DNA from: Pseudomonas nitroreducens
GTDB lineage: Bacteria; Pseudomonadota; Gammaproteobacteria; Pseudomonadales; Pseudomonadaceae
Assembly (NCBI RefSeq): GCF_014204515.1
Contig: NZ_JACHLI010000031.1
Location: 1 to 64,000 of the forward strand
Direction of reading: 5' to 3'
DNA: 64,000 bases
The notes beneath the pieces were generated by a model that saw nothing but the letters and a program-made list of their open reading frames with translations, was not told the origin of the DNA and ran no database searches. The translations under genes and the position numbers were made by a program. Positions 44,374 through 52,352 of the stretch are shown in pieces. Within the stretch, counting starts at the first letter, position 1; each line of letters starts with the position of its first letter.

Positions 44374-45570
44374 ATGACCGCCATGCCACCCCAGGCGCCA
44401 ACGCTGAACCTGCGCCCGCTGATGTTCGAGACCTTCGTCTGTACGGTGGCGGTGATGTCCTTCGTCGCGCTGATCGGCCCGGTGGCGCGCACCCTGGGCC
44501 TGGCGCCCTGGCAGGCGGGGATGACGGTGACCGTCGGCGGCATCGCCTGGATGCTCATGGCGCGGGTCTGGGGCATCGCCAGTGATCGCCTGGGCCGGCG
44601 CCGGGTGCTGCTCAGCGGCCTGGCCGGTTTCGCGGTGACCTACGCGCTGCTCTGCGCCTTCATGGCTCTGGCGCTGAATACCTCGATGTCGCCGTTACCG
44701 GCGTTCATCGGCATCGTCGCACTGCGCGGGCTGGCCGGCGGCTTCTACGCTGCCGTGCCGGCGTGCTCGTCGGCGCTGGTGGCGGACCATGTGACCGCAG
44801 ACAAGCGCGCCGGCGCCATGGCCGCCATGGGTGCGGCCAGCGCCGTGGGCATGGTGGTCGGGCCGAGCTTCGCCGGCCTGCTGGCCATGCTCGGCCTGGC
44901 CCTGCCGCTGCTGCTCACCTGCCTGCTGCCGCTGCTGGCCCTGGGCGTGCTGTGGAAGTGGCTGCCGCATCACGAGCGCGCCCATGAACGCAAGGGCCCG
45001 GCCCTGGCGATCACCGACCAGCGCCTGCGCCGCTCGCTGACCCTGGGCTTCATCGCCATGGTCTGCGTGACCGTGGCGCAGATGACCGTCGGCTTCTTCG
45101 CCCTCGACCGCCTGCAACTGCCGCCGGCCGATGCGGCGCGGGTCGCCGGCATCGCGCTGACCTCGGTGGGCGTGGCGCTGATCTGTGCGCAGATGCTGGT
45201 GCGCAAGCTGAACTGGGCGCCGCTGCGGCTGATCGCCGTGGGCGGCAGCGTTTCGGCGCTGGGCTTTGCCTCGGTGTGCTTCGCCGTGGCGCCGTGGATG
45301 CTCTACGCCTCCTGCTTCGTCGCCGCCGCTGGCATGGGCTGGGTCTTCCCGGCCGTCTCGGCGCTCAATGCCAACGCCGTGGAAGCTGACGAGCAAGGCG
45401 CTGCCGCCGGTAGCCTGGTGGCCGTGCATGGCCTGGGCATGATCAGCGGCCCGCTGCTGGGCACCTTGCTGCACCAGGTCGATAGCCGCGCTCCTTACGT
45501 GCTGGTCGCGGCACTGCTGCTGTTCGGCGTGGTCTGGACCGTCACGTCGCGCAAGAGCGCCGCCGCATGA
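44374..45570 (+). CDS. MFS transporter in fem operon
   Basis: Twelve-helix major facilitator of 398 aa. The loop 2-3 signature is GIASDRLGRRRVLLSG, and an acidic loop and second half are present. ATG 44374 follows AAGGAGCCCC. The position corresponds to PA1908. Next to a siderophore receptor and a PepSY protein, it could move the ferric or iron-free siderophore across the inner membrane, in either direction. Its stop overlaps the start of the following hydrolase gene (ATGA). Confidence 0.88.
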   Translation: MTAMPPQAPTLNLRPLMFETFVCTVAVMSFVALIGPVARTLGLAPWQAGMTVTVGGIAWMLMARVWGIASDRLGRRRVLLSGLAGFAVTYALLCAFMALALNTSMSPLPAFIGIVALRGLAGGFYAAVPACSSALVADHVTADKRAGAMAAMGAASAVGMVVGPSFAGLLAMLGLALPLLLTCLLPLLALGVLWKWLPHHERAHERKGPALAITDQRLRRSLTLGFIAMVCVTVAQMTVGFFALDRLQLPPADAARVAGIALTSVGVALICAQMLVRKLNWAPLRLIAVGGSVSALGFASVCFAVAPWMLYASCFVAAAGMGWVFPAVSALNANAVEADEQGAAAGSLVAVHGLGMISGPLLGTLLHQVDSRAPYVLVAALLLFGVVWTVTSRKSAAA

Positions 45571-47192
45571 CCCCAGCCGACGTCCTGCTGCTCGCCCTGC
45601 TCGTCCTCGCGCTGCTGGGCTGGTGGCTGCGTCGTCGGCCCCTGGTGCTTGGCACCGCCCTGCTGGCGCTGGTGGTGGCGCTATATGACGTCTGGGATGA
45701 TCGCTGGCAGGCCGCCGCCGGCGTCGTGGTCGCCGTCCTGCTGCTCCTCGGCCTGCTGCTGCGGCGCAGGCGCCGCGCACGGGTGCCGGTCTGGTCCGGG
45801 TTGTTCTTCACCCATCTGACCGGCGTGGCGGTTGCCGCGCTGTATTTCTTCCCTGTATCTCCGCTGCCCACGCCCGGCGGGCCCTATCCGGTCGGCGTGC
45901 GCGATTTCGAGCTGGTCGACGCCAGCCGCACCGGCGTGCTCGGCGCACCGGCCGGCAAGGCACGCAGACTGCTGGTGCGGGTCTGGTACCCGGCCACTCC
46001 TGCGGCGGGCAGCGAGCCACGCAACTACTTCAGCCTCGCTGAAAGCCGCAGCACCGCGCGTGGGTTCGGCGAGCTGTTTCATTTCCCGCCGCTGCTCACC
46101 TACCTGCGCCACCTGCCCACCCACTCCTACGAGAACGCGCCGCTGAAACGCGACCTCGGCCGCCTGCCCGTGGTGTTCTACAGCCACGGCTACGGCTCGT
46201 TCGCCGGCATGAACGGGCGGATCATGGAGGAGCTGGCCAGCCACGGTTACGCGGTCTATTCGGTGCAGCACAGCGGCGACGCCTCGCCCACGCTGTTCCC
46301 CAACGGTGAAGTGGCGCCCACCGACCCGGCGCTCTACGAGCATCTGCGCGATGCCTTCGAGCACGGCTTCTCCCCACTGTTGCTGCAAGGCTACGGCGAG
46401 GACGACCTGGCCCGCCGCCTGGACGGCCAGCTGCGCTTCGCCACCGAACTCAAGCCGCCGGCGGATCGCGCCATCCACCTCAGCGCACCGGTCTGGCTGG
46501 CTGATCGGCTGTTCGTGCATGACCGCCTGCAGGCCGGCGAAGTACCGCCGAATGTCGCCGAGCTGGTGGCCGCCAGCGATTTCGCCCACGTCGGCGAGAT
46601 GGGCATGTCCTTCGGCGGCTCCACCAGCGGCGCGGTCTGCACAGTAGACGAGCGCTGCGCCGCGGCGGTGAACCTGGACGGCGGCGACTTCGACTTCCTG
46701 CCCTTCGCCCAGGACCTGCCGGTGCCGCTGCTGATGCTGCATTCGGACCTGTCGCTGTTCTACCGCATGCTCGGCCTGACGCCGCCGGCGCAACCGCGCA
46801 GCTTCAACGACTTCTCCTACGAAAGCCTGGAGCACGCCGGGCAGAACCCGCGCATCCATCGCCTGGTGCTGCGCGACGCACTGCATGCCGGCCTCACCGA
46901 CAACGCGCTGTACATGCGCCGGCCACTGCGCGACGGGCTGATCGGCAGCGCCCCCACCGAGGTGCTGATCGAGGCTCCCGCCGCGCTGGTGCTGGGCTTC
47001 TTCGACCATTACCTGCGCGGCCGCGACAACGGCTTCCCGCAGGCACAGATGAAGCCCTACGCCGACTGGCTGACGCCCTACAGCAACCGCCCGGTGAGCC
47101 AATGGTGGAACGCGCTGCCGCAAAGCGAACGCGAGCATTGGCAGGAGCGCATCCGAGCGATGCGCGCCCAGCGGCAGGCGCTTGCCAGATAG
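45567..47192 (+). CDS. Membrane-anchored alpha/beta hydrolase (PAF-acetylhydrolase-like)
   Basis: Hydrolase of 541 aa. Three N-terminal hydrophobic segments (about 1-100) precede a catalytic domain of the platelet-activating factor acetylhydrolase/dienelactone hydrolase type. An oxyanion region VVFYSHGYGSFAGMN and a nucleophile elbow GMSFGGSTSG (S348) are visible, with a plausible acid at NLDGGDFD and a histidine at LRDALHAGL. The substrate is unknown. As the last gene of the coupled fem operon, it is a candidate esterase or amidase for an imported siderophore. Confidence 0.75.
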   Translation: MTPADVLLLALLVLALLGWWLRRRPLVLGTALLALVVALYDVWDDRWQAAAGVVVAVLLLLGLLLRRRRRARVPVWSGLFFTHLTGVAVAALYFFPVSPLPTPGGPYPVGVRDFELVDASRTGVLGAPAGKARRLLVRVWYPATPAAGSEPRNYFSLAESRSTARGFGELFHFPPLLTYLRHLPTHSYENAPLKRDLGRLPVVFYSHGYGSFAGMNGRIMEELASHGYAVYSVQHSGDASPTLFPNGEVAPTDPALYEHLRDAFEHGFSPLLLQGYGEDDLARRLDGQLRFATELKPPADRAIHLSAPVWLADRLFVHDRLQAGEVPPNVAELVAASDFAHVGEMGMSFGGSTSGAVCTVDERCAAAVNLDGGDFDFLPFAQDLPVPLLMLHSDLSLFYRMLGLTPPAQPRSFNDFSYESLEHAGQNPRIHRLVLRDALHAGLTDNALYMRRPLRDGLIGSAPTEVLIEAPAALVLGFFDHYLRGRDNGFPQAQMKPYADWLTPYSNRPVSQWWNALPQSEREHWQERIRAMRAQRQALAR

Positions 47193-47551
47193 CTCCGATG
47201 ACAGATCGGTATGCGCTGGTATCCATCGCGGACGGAGTCCGCTCCTACGAAACTTGATCCAACGTAGGAGCGGACTTTGTCCGCGATAGGCTCAACCCGG
47301 CACAGACTCTCCGCATCAGCTCAGAACGTAGGATGGGTGGAGCTTGCGATACCCATGCTGTCCTTGCACGGCGATCGATGGGTATCGCTTCGCTCCACGC
47401 CATCCTACAAATGCCTCTCTAGCGATGCAGGTCTTCGAATTGCTGACGCCGCAGTTGCTCCTACGCACCCGGCCGGTTTCGGGCGATGATTCTCGTAGCA
47501 GCGGACTCCGTCCGCGATAGGCTCACGCTGGCGCAGAGCTTTCGCATCGGC
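47193..47551. repeat. REP pair, second palindrome family and REP half
   Basis: No gene. An inverted REP pair lies at 47225-47290, a full palindromic element of family B at 47328-47408 (GTAGGATGGGTGGAGC ... GCTCCACGCCATCCTAC) and a single REP at 47495-47521. They separate two convergent genes. Confidence 0.8.
47328..47408. repeat. Palindromic repeat family B, full-length copy
   Basis: Left arm GTAGGATGGGTGGAGCTTGC and GATACCCAT; right arm GATGGGTATCGCTTCGCTCC and ACGCCATCCTAC. Single arms recur at 5886-5917 and 12035-12066. Confidence 0.7.
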
Positions 47552-48325
47552 TCAAGCGTGCCAGCAGCGATACCAGCCGTCCTGCTCGGTGACTTTCAGC
47601 GGCGCCTGGTACAAGGCCGACAGGTTTTCGCTGGTGAGGATCTCGGCCTTGGGCCCATCGGCCACCACCTTGCCATTGGCGATCAGCACCACCCGTTCGA
47701 TCTCCGGGATGATCTCGTCCAGGTGGTGGGTGGTGATGATCATGGCGTGCTCGGGGCCGCAGAAGCGCCGCAGCAACGTGAGCATCTGCAGGCTGGCGCC
47801 CATGTCCAGGCCGTTGGCCGGCTCGTCGAGGATCAGCGCGCAGGGTTCGTGGATCAGCGCGCGGGCCAGCAGAAGACGGCGCTTCTGGCCGGTGGACAGG
47901 CGCTGGAACATGCGCTCGGCGTAGCCGTCCATCTCCACCGCAGCGAGCATCTCGCGGGACTTTTCGACCTGTTCTGGCGTCGGCTGCAGATGACCGTGGC
48001 TGCCGATGGCGCCGAAGAAGCCGGAGATCACCACGTCCAGCGCCTGGGTGAAGGGCGTGTAGTCCTCCTGCAGGTCCTGGGAGACGAAGCCGATGCGGCT
48101 GCGCAGGTCCCACAGGGTGACGTTCTGCAGGCCGAACAGGTTCAGCGAGCTGTCCGGACGGTCCACCGGGTACAGCTCGCGGCTGATCAGCTTGAGCAGC
48201 GTGCTCTTGCCGGCGCCGTTGGGGCCGAGGATGGCGACCTTCTCGCCTTCGCCGATGTGCAGGGAGAAGCCGTCCAGCACGCGGGTCTGCTGCTGGTAGG
48301 CGGTGACGTTATCGAAGTCGATCAT
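47552..48325 (-). CDS. ABC transporter ATP-binding protein
   Basis: ATPase of 257 aa. Walker A is ILGPNGAGKSTLLKLI, signature LSTGQKRRLLLARAL, Walker B ALILDEPANGLD, and the switch histidine lies in IITTHHLDEI. The signature has T in place of the usual G (LSTGQ). No permease gene adjoins, so its partner is elsewhere or it acts like the stand-alone YlmA/ModF-type ATPases it resembles. The start at 48325 (MIDFDNVTAYQQQTRVLDG) fits the family; a longer frame upstream is unconserved. Confidence 0.88.
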   Translation of the reverse strand: MIDFDNVTAYQQQTRVLDGFSLHIGEGEKVAILGPNGAGKSTLLKLISRELYPVDRPDSSLNLFGLQNVTLWDLRSRIGFVSQDLQEDYTPFTQALDVVISGFFGAIGSHGHLQPTPEQVEKSREMLAAVEMDGYAERMFQRLSTGQKRRLLLARALIHEPCALILDEPANGLDMGASLQMLTLLRRFCGPEHAMIITTHHLDEIIPEIERVVLIANGKVVADGPKAEILTSENLSALYQAPLKVTEQDGWYRCWHA

Positions 48326-48444
48326 GGCTGTTCGTATCGGGACTGAGGGCAGCCGCTGACAGTAGGCGCCTTGGCCGTCGTACTCAAGCTCTGGTTGATT
48401 CGCGACTACGCTTTTCCCACGTCCCACCGTGCGAGCGCGCCAGC

Positions 48445-48786
48445 ATGAACGAACCGGAACCACCGTCCCTCGACGACGACATCTGCGTCCATATCTTCTC
48501 CGTCTCGGCCACCATGGTCGGGGTCTGCCTGACGGTGATCGGCATCATCCGGGTGATCCTCACCCTGCGCCACGAGGACCTGATCATCGATGACCTGGTC
48601 GCGCTGAACATGATGCTCTATCTGGTCTCGGCCTTCTGCGCCTACTGGAGCCTGCGTACCCACCGCACCCTGCGCGGCCAGCGGATGATGCGCGTCGCCG
48701 ATGCAGTCTTCCTGTTCGCCCTGGTGTTCACCGCCGCCAACGCCAGCATCATCACCTGGGCGGTGACTTCGACGCCGCCCACCTGA
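48445..48786 (+). CDS. Small three-helix membrane protein of unknown function
   Basis: A 113-aa protein with hydrophobic segments at about 18-39 (FSVSATMVGVCLTVIGIIRVI), 50-68 and 87-107. The acidic N-terminus (MNEPEPPSLDDDIC) is probably cytoplasmic. I recognise no family motif. It is divergent from the ABC ATPase and convergent with the acyl-CoA dehydrogenase operon. Confidence 0.65.
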   Translation: MNEPEPPSLDDDICVHIFSVSATMVGVCLTVIGIIRVILTLRHEDLIIDDLVALNMMLYLVSAFCAYWSLRTHRTLRGQRMMRVADAVFLFALVFTAANASIITWAVTSTPPT

Positions 48787-48796
48787 GACCGGGAAC

Positions 48797-48815
48797 GGGC
48801 CGCCAGTGGCGGCCC
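48797..48815. terminator. Bidirectional hairpin between convergent genes
   Basis: GGGCCGCC and GGCGGCCC form an 8-bp perfect stem with a 3-nt loop, 10 nt from the stop at 48786 and about 11 nt beyond the stop of the minus-strand operon. No T tract follows on either side. Confidence 0.55.
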
Positions 48816-48826
48816 TCAGAGGGGCG

Positions 48827-49969
48827 TCAGGCGGGTTCCATCAGTTCGCTGAAGGCCTGCAGGTGATGGTCATCGTCGCCGAACTGCCGGGCGACCATCC
48901 ACAGGTGCTTGGCGTGGTGGGACAGCTGGTACTCCCAGGTCAGGCCGATGCCGCCATGCAGCTGGACGCTCTCGTCGGCGATCAGGCGGGCGGCGCGGCT
49001 GACGATGTACTTCGCCGCCGCCAGCGCCCGGCTGCGTTCGTCGCTGTCCGGCTGATCGGCCATGCAGCCGGCCAGCAGCGCCATGGAGGCGGCCTGCTCC
49101 AGTTCGATGCGCAGGTCCACCATGCGGTGCTGCAGCGCCTGGAATTTGCCGATCACACTGCCGAACTGCTGGCGCGTCTTCAGGTAGTCGAGGGTGAAGG
49201 CGCAGGCCGCTTCCATGCTGCCCACCGCCTCGGCGCACTGCGCGGCGATCGCCCGGCCCTGCTGGTAGCGCAGCGCCGGCAGGGCACCGCCCTCCTTGCC
49301 CAGCAGCGCCGCGGCGGGGACGAAGACATTGTGCAGATACAGCTCGCAGGCCGTGCGCCCGTCCAGGGTGGGGAACTCGCGCCGGCTGACGCCGGCACTG
49401 GCCGGGTCGACCAGGAACAGGCTGATGCCGTCTTCCTCCCGGTCGGTGCCGCTGGTGCGTGCCGAGACGAGGATCAGGCCGGCGCTCTGGCCACCGAACA
49501 CCACGCTCTTGCGGCCATCGAGCAGCCAGCCGCCGGCGGTCAGCCGCGCCGTGCTGACGACGTCATGCAACTGGTAATGGCTCTGCGGCTCCTCCAGGGC
49601 CACGGCCAGCTGCAGCCCGCCATCGGCCACCTGCGGCAGGATCGCCTCGCGCTGCGCCGCGCTGCCGAGCTGGGCGACCAGGCCGCCGGCGAAGATCACC
49701 GAAGGCAGGTAGGGCTCCAGGCACAGACCCCGGCCCAGTTCGGCGCAGACCAGGCCCAGCTCCACGCCCTGCCCGCCGAAGCCGCCGTAGGCCTCCGCGA
49801 AGGGCACGGCGCACAGGCCCAGCTCGGCCAGCTGCGTCCAGAACGCCCTGCTGAAGCCGCCGGTCTCGCGGCGATAAACCTCGCGCCGCTCGAAGCCGTA
49901 GTGGTCGCGTACCAGCCGCGCCGCGGTGTCCTGCAGCATCTGCTGCTCCTGGGTCAATCGGAAGTCCAT
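48827..49969 (-). CDS. Acyl-CoA dehydrogenase, small-subunit type
   Basis: FAD-dependent acyl-CoA dehydrogenase-like protein of 380 aa, similar to the small subunit of pimeloyl-CoA dehydrogenase and of steroid side-chain enzymes. N-terminal MDFRLTQEQQMLQDTAARLV, mid-domain PLT-like beta region and C-terminal VQLHGGIGLTWEYQLSHHAK are visible. It ends without the GTSEIQ segment, replaced by HHAKHLWMVARQFGDD. It lies 12 nt after a second acyl-CoA dehydrogenase. Such pairs form alpha2beta2 enzymes in which each chain supplies half of the FAD and substrate site. It is the last gene of the operon. Confidence 0.88.
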   Translation of the reverse strand: MDFRLTQEQQMLQDTAARLVRDHYGFERREVYRRETGGFSRAFWTQLAELGLCAVPFAEAYGGFGGQGVELGLVCAELGRGLCLEPYLPSVIFAGGLVAQLGSAAQREAILPQVADGGLQLAVALEEPQSHYQLHDVVSTARLTAGGWLLDGRKSVVFGGQSAGLILVSARTSGTDREEDGISLFLVDPASAGVSRREFPTLDGRTACELYLHNVFVPAAALLGKEGGALPALRYQQGRAIAAQCAEAVGSMEAACAFTLDYLKTRQQFGSVIGKFQALQHRMVDLRIELEQAASMALLAGCMADQPDSDERSRALAAAKYIVSRAARLIADESVQLHGGIGLTWEYQLSHHAKHLWMVARQFGDDDHHLQAFSELMEPA

Positions 49970-49981
49970 GCTGCGGGCTCC

Positions 49982-51181
49982 TTAAAGCTCGAGGATCATC
50001 TTGGCGATGATGTTCTTCTGGATTTCGTTGGAGCCGCCGTAGATCGACGCCTTGCGCGAATCCAGGTACTGGTAGCTGGCCGTGGCGCTATCGGCGCTGT
50101 GCAGCGGGCCGCCGGGCACCTCGCCGAAGCCGAGCTCGTCCTCCAGGAACGGCAGGGCGTAGCTGCCCACCGCCTTGGTCAGCAGGTAGAGGATCTGCTG
50201 GCGCACCTCGGTACCCTTGACCTTCAGGATCGAACTCTCCGCCCCCGGCACGCCGCCGTCGCGGGCGGCGACCAGTGCCCGCAGGTTGCTCATGTCCGCC
50301 GCCATCAGCTGCATCTCCACCGCCGCGACCTGGGCGCGGAACAGCGGGTCCTGCAGCAGCGGCCGGCCATTGCGCAGTTCCCGGGCTGCCACCTGCTTGA
50401 GCTTGCGCAGCAGCACCTTGGTCTGGTTGATCCCGCCGATACTGGTGCGCTCGTGGGTCAGCAGGTACTTGGCGCAGGTCCAGCCCTCGTTCTCGCGGCC
50501 GACCAGGTTCTCCACCGGCACGCGTACGTTGTCGAAGAACACCTCGTTGACTTCGTGCTCGCCGTCCAGGGTGATGATCGGCCGCACGGTGATGCCCGGC
50601 GTCTTCATGTCGATCAGCAGGAAGCTGATACCGCGCTGCTGTTGCGCTTGCGGATCGGTGCGCACCAGGCAGAACATCCAGTCGGCGAAATGCGCGAGGG
50701 TGGTCCAGATCTTCTGGCCATTCACCACGTAATGCTCGCCATCGCGCACCGCACGGGTCTTCAGCGAAGCGAGGTCGGAGCCGGCGCCAGGCTCCGAGTA
50801 GCCCTGGCACCACCAGTCGGAGCTGTCGAGGATGCGCGGCAGGAAGCGCGCCTGCTGCTCGGGCGTGCCGAAGCGGATCAGCACCGGCGCCACCATCTTC
50901 GCGCCGAAGGCGACCACCCGCGGTGCACCGGCAGCGAAGCACTCCTCCTCGAAGAGGTGTTTCTCCACGGCGCTCCAGCCAGGGCCGCCGTATTCCTGCG
51001 GCCAGCCGGGTACCAGCCAGCCACGCTGGTTGAGCTTGCGCATCCAGAAGACCTGGTCGTCCTTGCTCAGGCGCTTGCCCTGGAGGATGCGGCTGGACAG
51101 CCGCTCGGGCAGCTCGGCGCGCAGGAAGGCGCGCACCTCTTCGCGGAACGCCTGTTCCTGCGCAGTGAAATGCAGATCCAT
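49982..51181 (-). CDS. Acyl-CoA dehydrogenase, large-subunit type
   Basis: Acyl-CoA dehydrogenase of 399 aa. The FAD-binding GYSEPGAGSDLASLKTRAVR, the beta domain VVNGQKIWTTLAHFADW, and the C-terminal IYGGSNEIQKNIIAKMILEL are clear. The start at 51181 (MDLHFTAQEQAFREEV) fits the family; an upstream in-frame codon adds 11 unconserved residues. Together with the next gene it probably forms a heteromeric dehydrogenase that introduces a 2,3-double bond into a bulky or branched acyl-CoA. Confidence 0.92.
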   Translation of the reverse strand: MDLHFTAQEQAFREEVRAFLRAELPERLSSRILQGKRLSKDDQVFWMRKLNQRGWLVPGWPQEYGGPGWSAVEKHLFEEECFAAGAPRVVAFGAKMVAPVLIRFGTPEQQARFLPRILDSSDWWCQGYSEPGAGSDLASLKTRAVRDGEHYVVNGQKIWTTLAHFADWMFCLVRTDPQAQQQRGISFLLIDMKTPGITVRPIITLDGEHEVNEVFFDNVRVPVENLVGRENEGWTCAKYLLTHERTSIGGINQTKVLLRKLKQVAARELRNGRPLLQDPLFRAQVAAVEMQLMAADMSNLRALVAARDGGVPGAESSILKVKGTEVRQQILYLLTKAVGSYALPFLEDELGFGEVPGGPLHSADSATASYQYLDSRKASIYGGSNEIQKNIIAKMILEL

Positions 51182-51227
51182 CAGTGAACTCCTGAAACCG
51201 GGCCGCACGCACACGGCCCTTCGCGGG

Positions 51228-52313
51228 TCATTGGTCGAAGACGATCACCGAGCGCGCCAGCTCGCCGCGGCGCAGCTCGTCGAAGGCGTCGTTGATCTGC
51301 TCCAGGCGGATGCGCTGGGAGATCATCTGGTCGAGCTTGAGCCGGCCGGCGAGGTAGAAGTCCACCAGCGCCGGCATGTCCACCGGGAAGCGGTTGGAGC
51401 CCATCAGCGAGCCCTGCAGACGGCGTTCCTGCAGCAACTGGTAAGGGTCGACCTCGATCTTCAGACCCGGCTTCATCATGCCGATGATGGTGGCGGTGCC
51501 GCCGCGGGCGAGCATGGCGAAGGCCTGCTCGGCGGTCTGCTTCAGGCCGATGCATTCGAAGGCGTGGTGCACGCCGCCACGGGTCAATTCGAGGACCTGC
51601 TTGGCCACATCGCCGGCCGTGGCGTTGACCACCTCGGTGGCGCCGAACTGGCGGGCCAGCTCCAGCTTCGAGTCGAGCATGTCGATGGCGATGATCCGCC
51701 CTGCCCCGGCCAGGGCCGCGCCATTGATCGCCGCCAGGCCGATGCCGCCGCAGCCGATCACCGCGACCGTCTCACCGGGCCGCACCTTGGCAGTGTTGAA
51801 CACCGCGCCGGTACCAGTGGTGACGGCACAGCCCAGCAGCGCCGCGCGGTCCAGCGGCATGTCACGGCGAATGGCCACGCAGGCGTTCTCGTGCACCAGC
51901 ATCTGCTCGGCGAAGGCGGACAGGTTGACGAACTGCGGCATCGGCTTGTGCGCATAGCTCAGGCGCGGCTCCTCGTCCTTGCCGCGGCGGGTTTCCGGCG
52001 ACACGCAGCGCGACAGGTGCCCGGTGACGCAATGCTCGCAATGGCCGCAGAACACCGTGAGGCAGGTGACCACGTGATCGCCCGGCTTCACCGCGCGCAC
52101 CTGGGAGCCGACCTGTTCGACGATCCCGGCGGCCTCGTGGCCGAGCACCAGCGGCCCCGGATAGGGATAGGAGCCATCGATCACGTGCAGGTCGGAATGG
52201 CAGACGCCGACGGCCACGGTGCGGATCAGCACCTCGCGCGGCCCGGGCTTGCTGATGGCGACGTCCTCGATGCTGAGCGGTGCGCCGACCTGATGGAATA
52301 CAGCTGCTTTCAT
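51228..52313 (-). CDS. Zinc-dependent alcohol dehydrogenase
   Basis: Medium-chain NAD(P)-dependent alcohol dehydrogenase of 361 aa. Catalytic zinc ligands are C38 (VCHSD), H59 (GHEAAG) and the cysteine in LLGCAVTTGTGA; structural zinc cysteines are C89, C92, C95 and C103. The Rossmann motif is VIGCGGIGLAAINGA, and the following acidic residue (AIDMLDS) favours NAD. It resembles the class III/benzyl-alcohol-type branch. It lies between an aldehyde dehydrogenase and two acyl-CoA dehydrogenases in one operon, so it should oxidise the pathway's alcohol to the aldehyde. Confidence 0.92.
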   Translation of the reverse strand: MKAAVFHQVGAPLSIEDVAISKPGPREVLIRTVAVGVCHSDLHVIDGSYPYPGPLVLGHEAAGIVEQVGSQVRAVKPGDHVVTCLTVFCGHCEHCVTGHLSRCVSPETRRGKDEEPRLSYAHKPMPQFVNLSAFAEQMLVHENACVAIRRDMPLDRAALLGCAVTTGTGAVFNTAKVRPGETVAVIGCGGIGLAAINGAALAGAGRIIAIDMLDSKLELARQFGATEVVNATAGDVAKQVLELTRGGVHHAFECIGLKQTAEQAFAMLARGGTATIIGMMKPGLKIEVDPYQLLQERRLQGSLMGSNRFPVDMPALVDFYLAGRLKLDQMISQRIRLEQINDAFDELRRGELARSVIVFDQ

Positions 52314-52352
52314 GGTTGTTTTCTCAAGGGGTGAAGTCCGCTGTCGTCAGGC

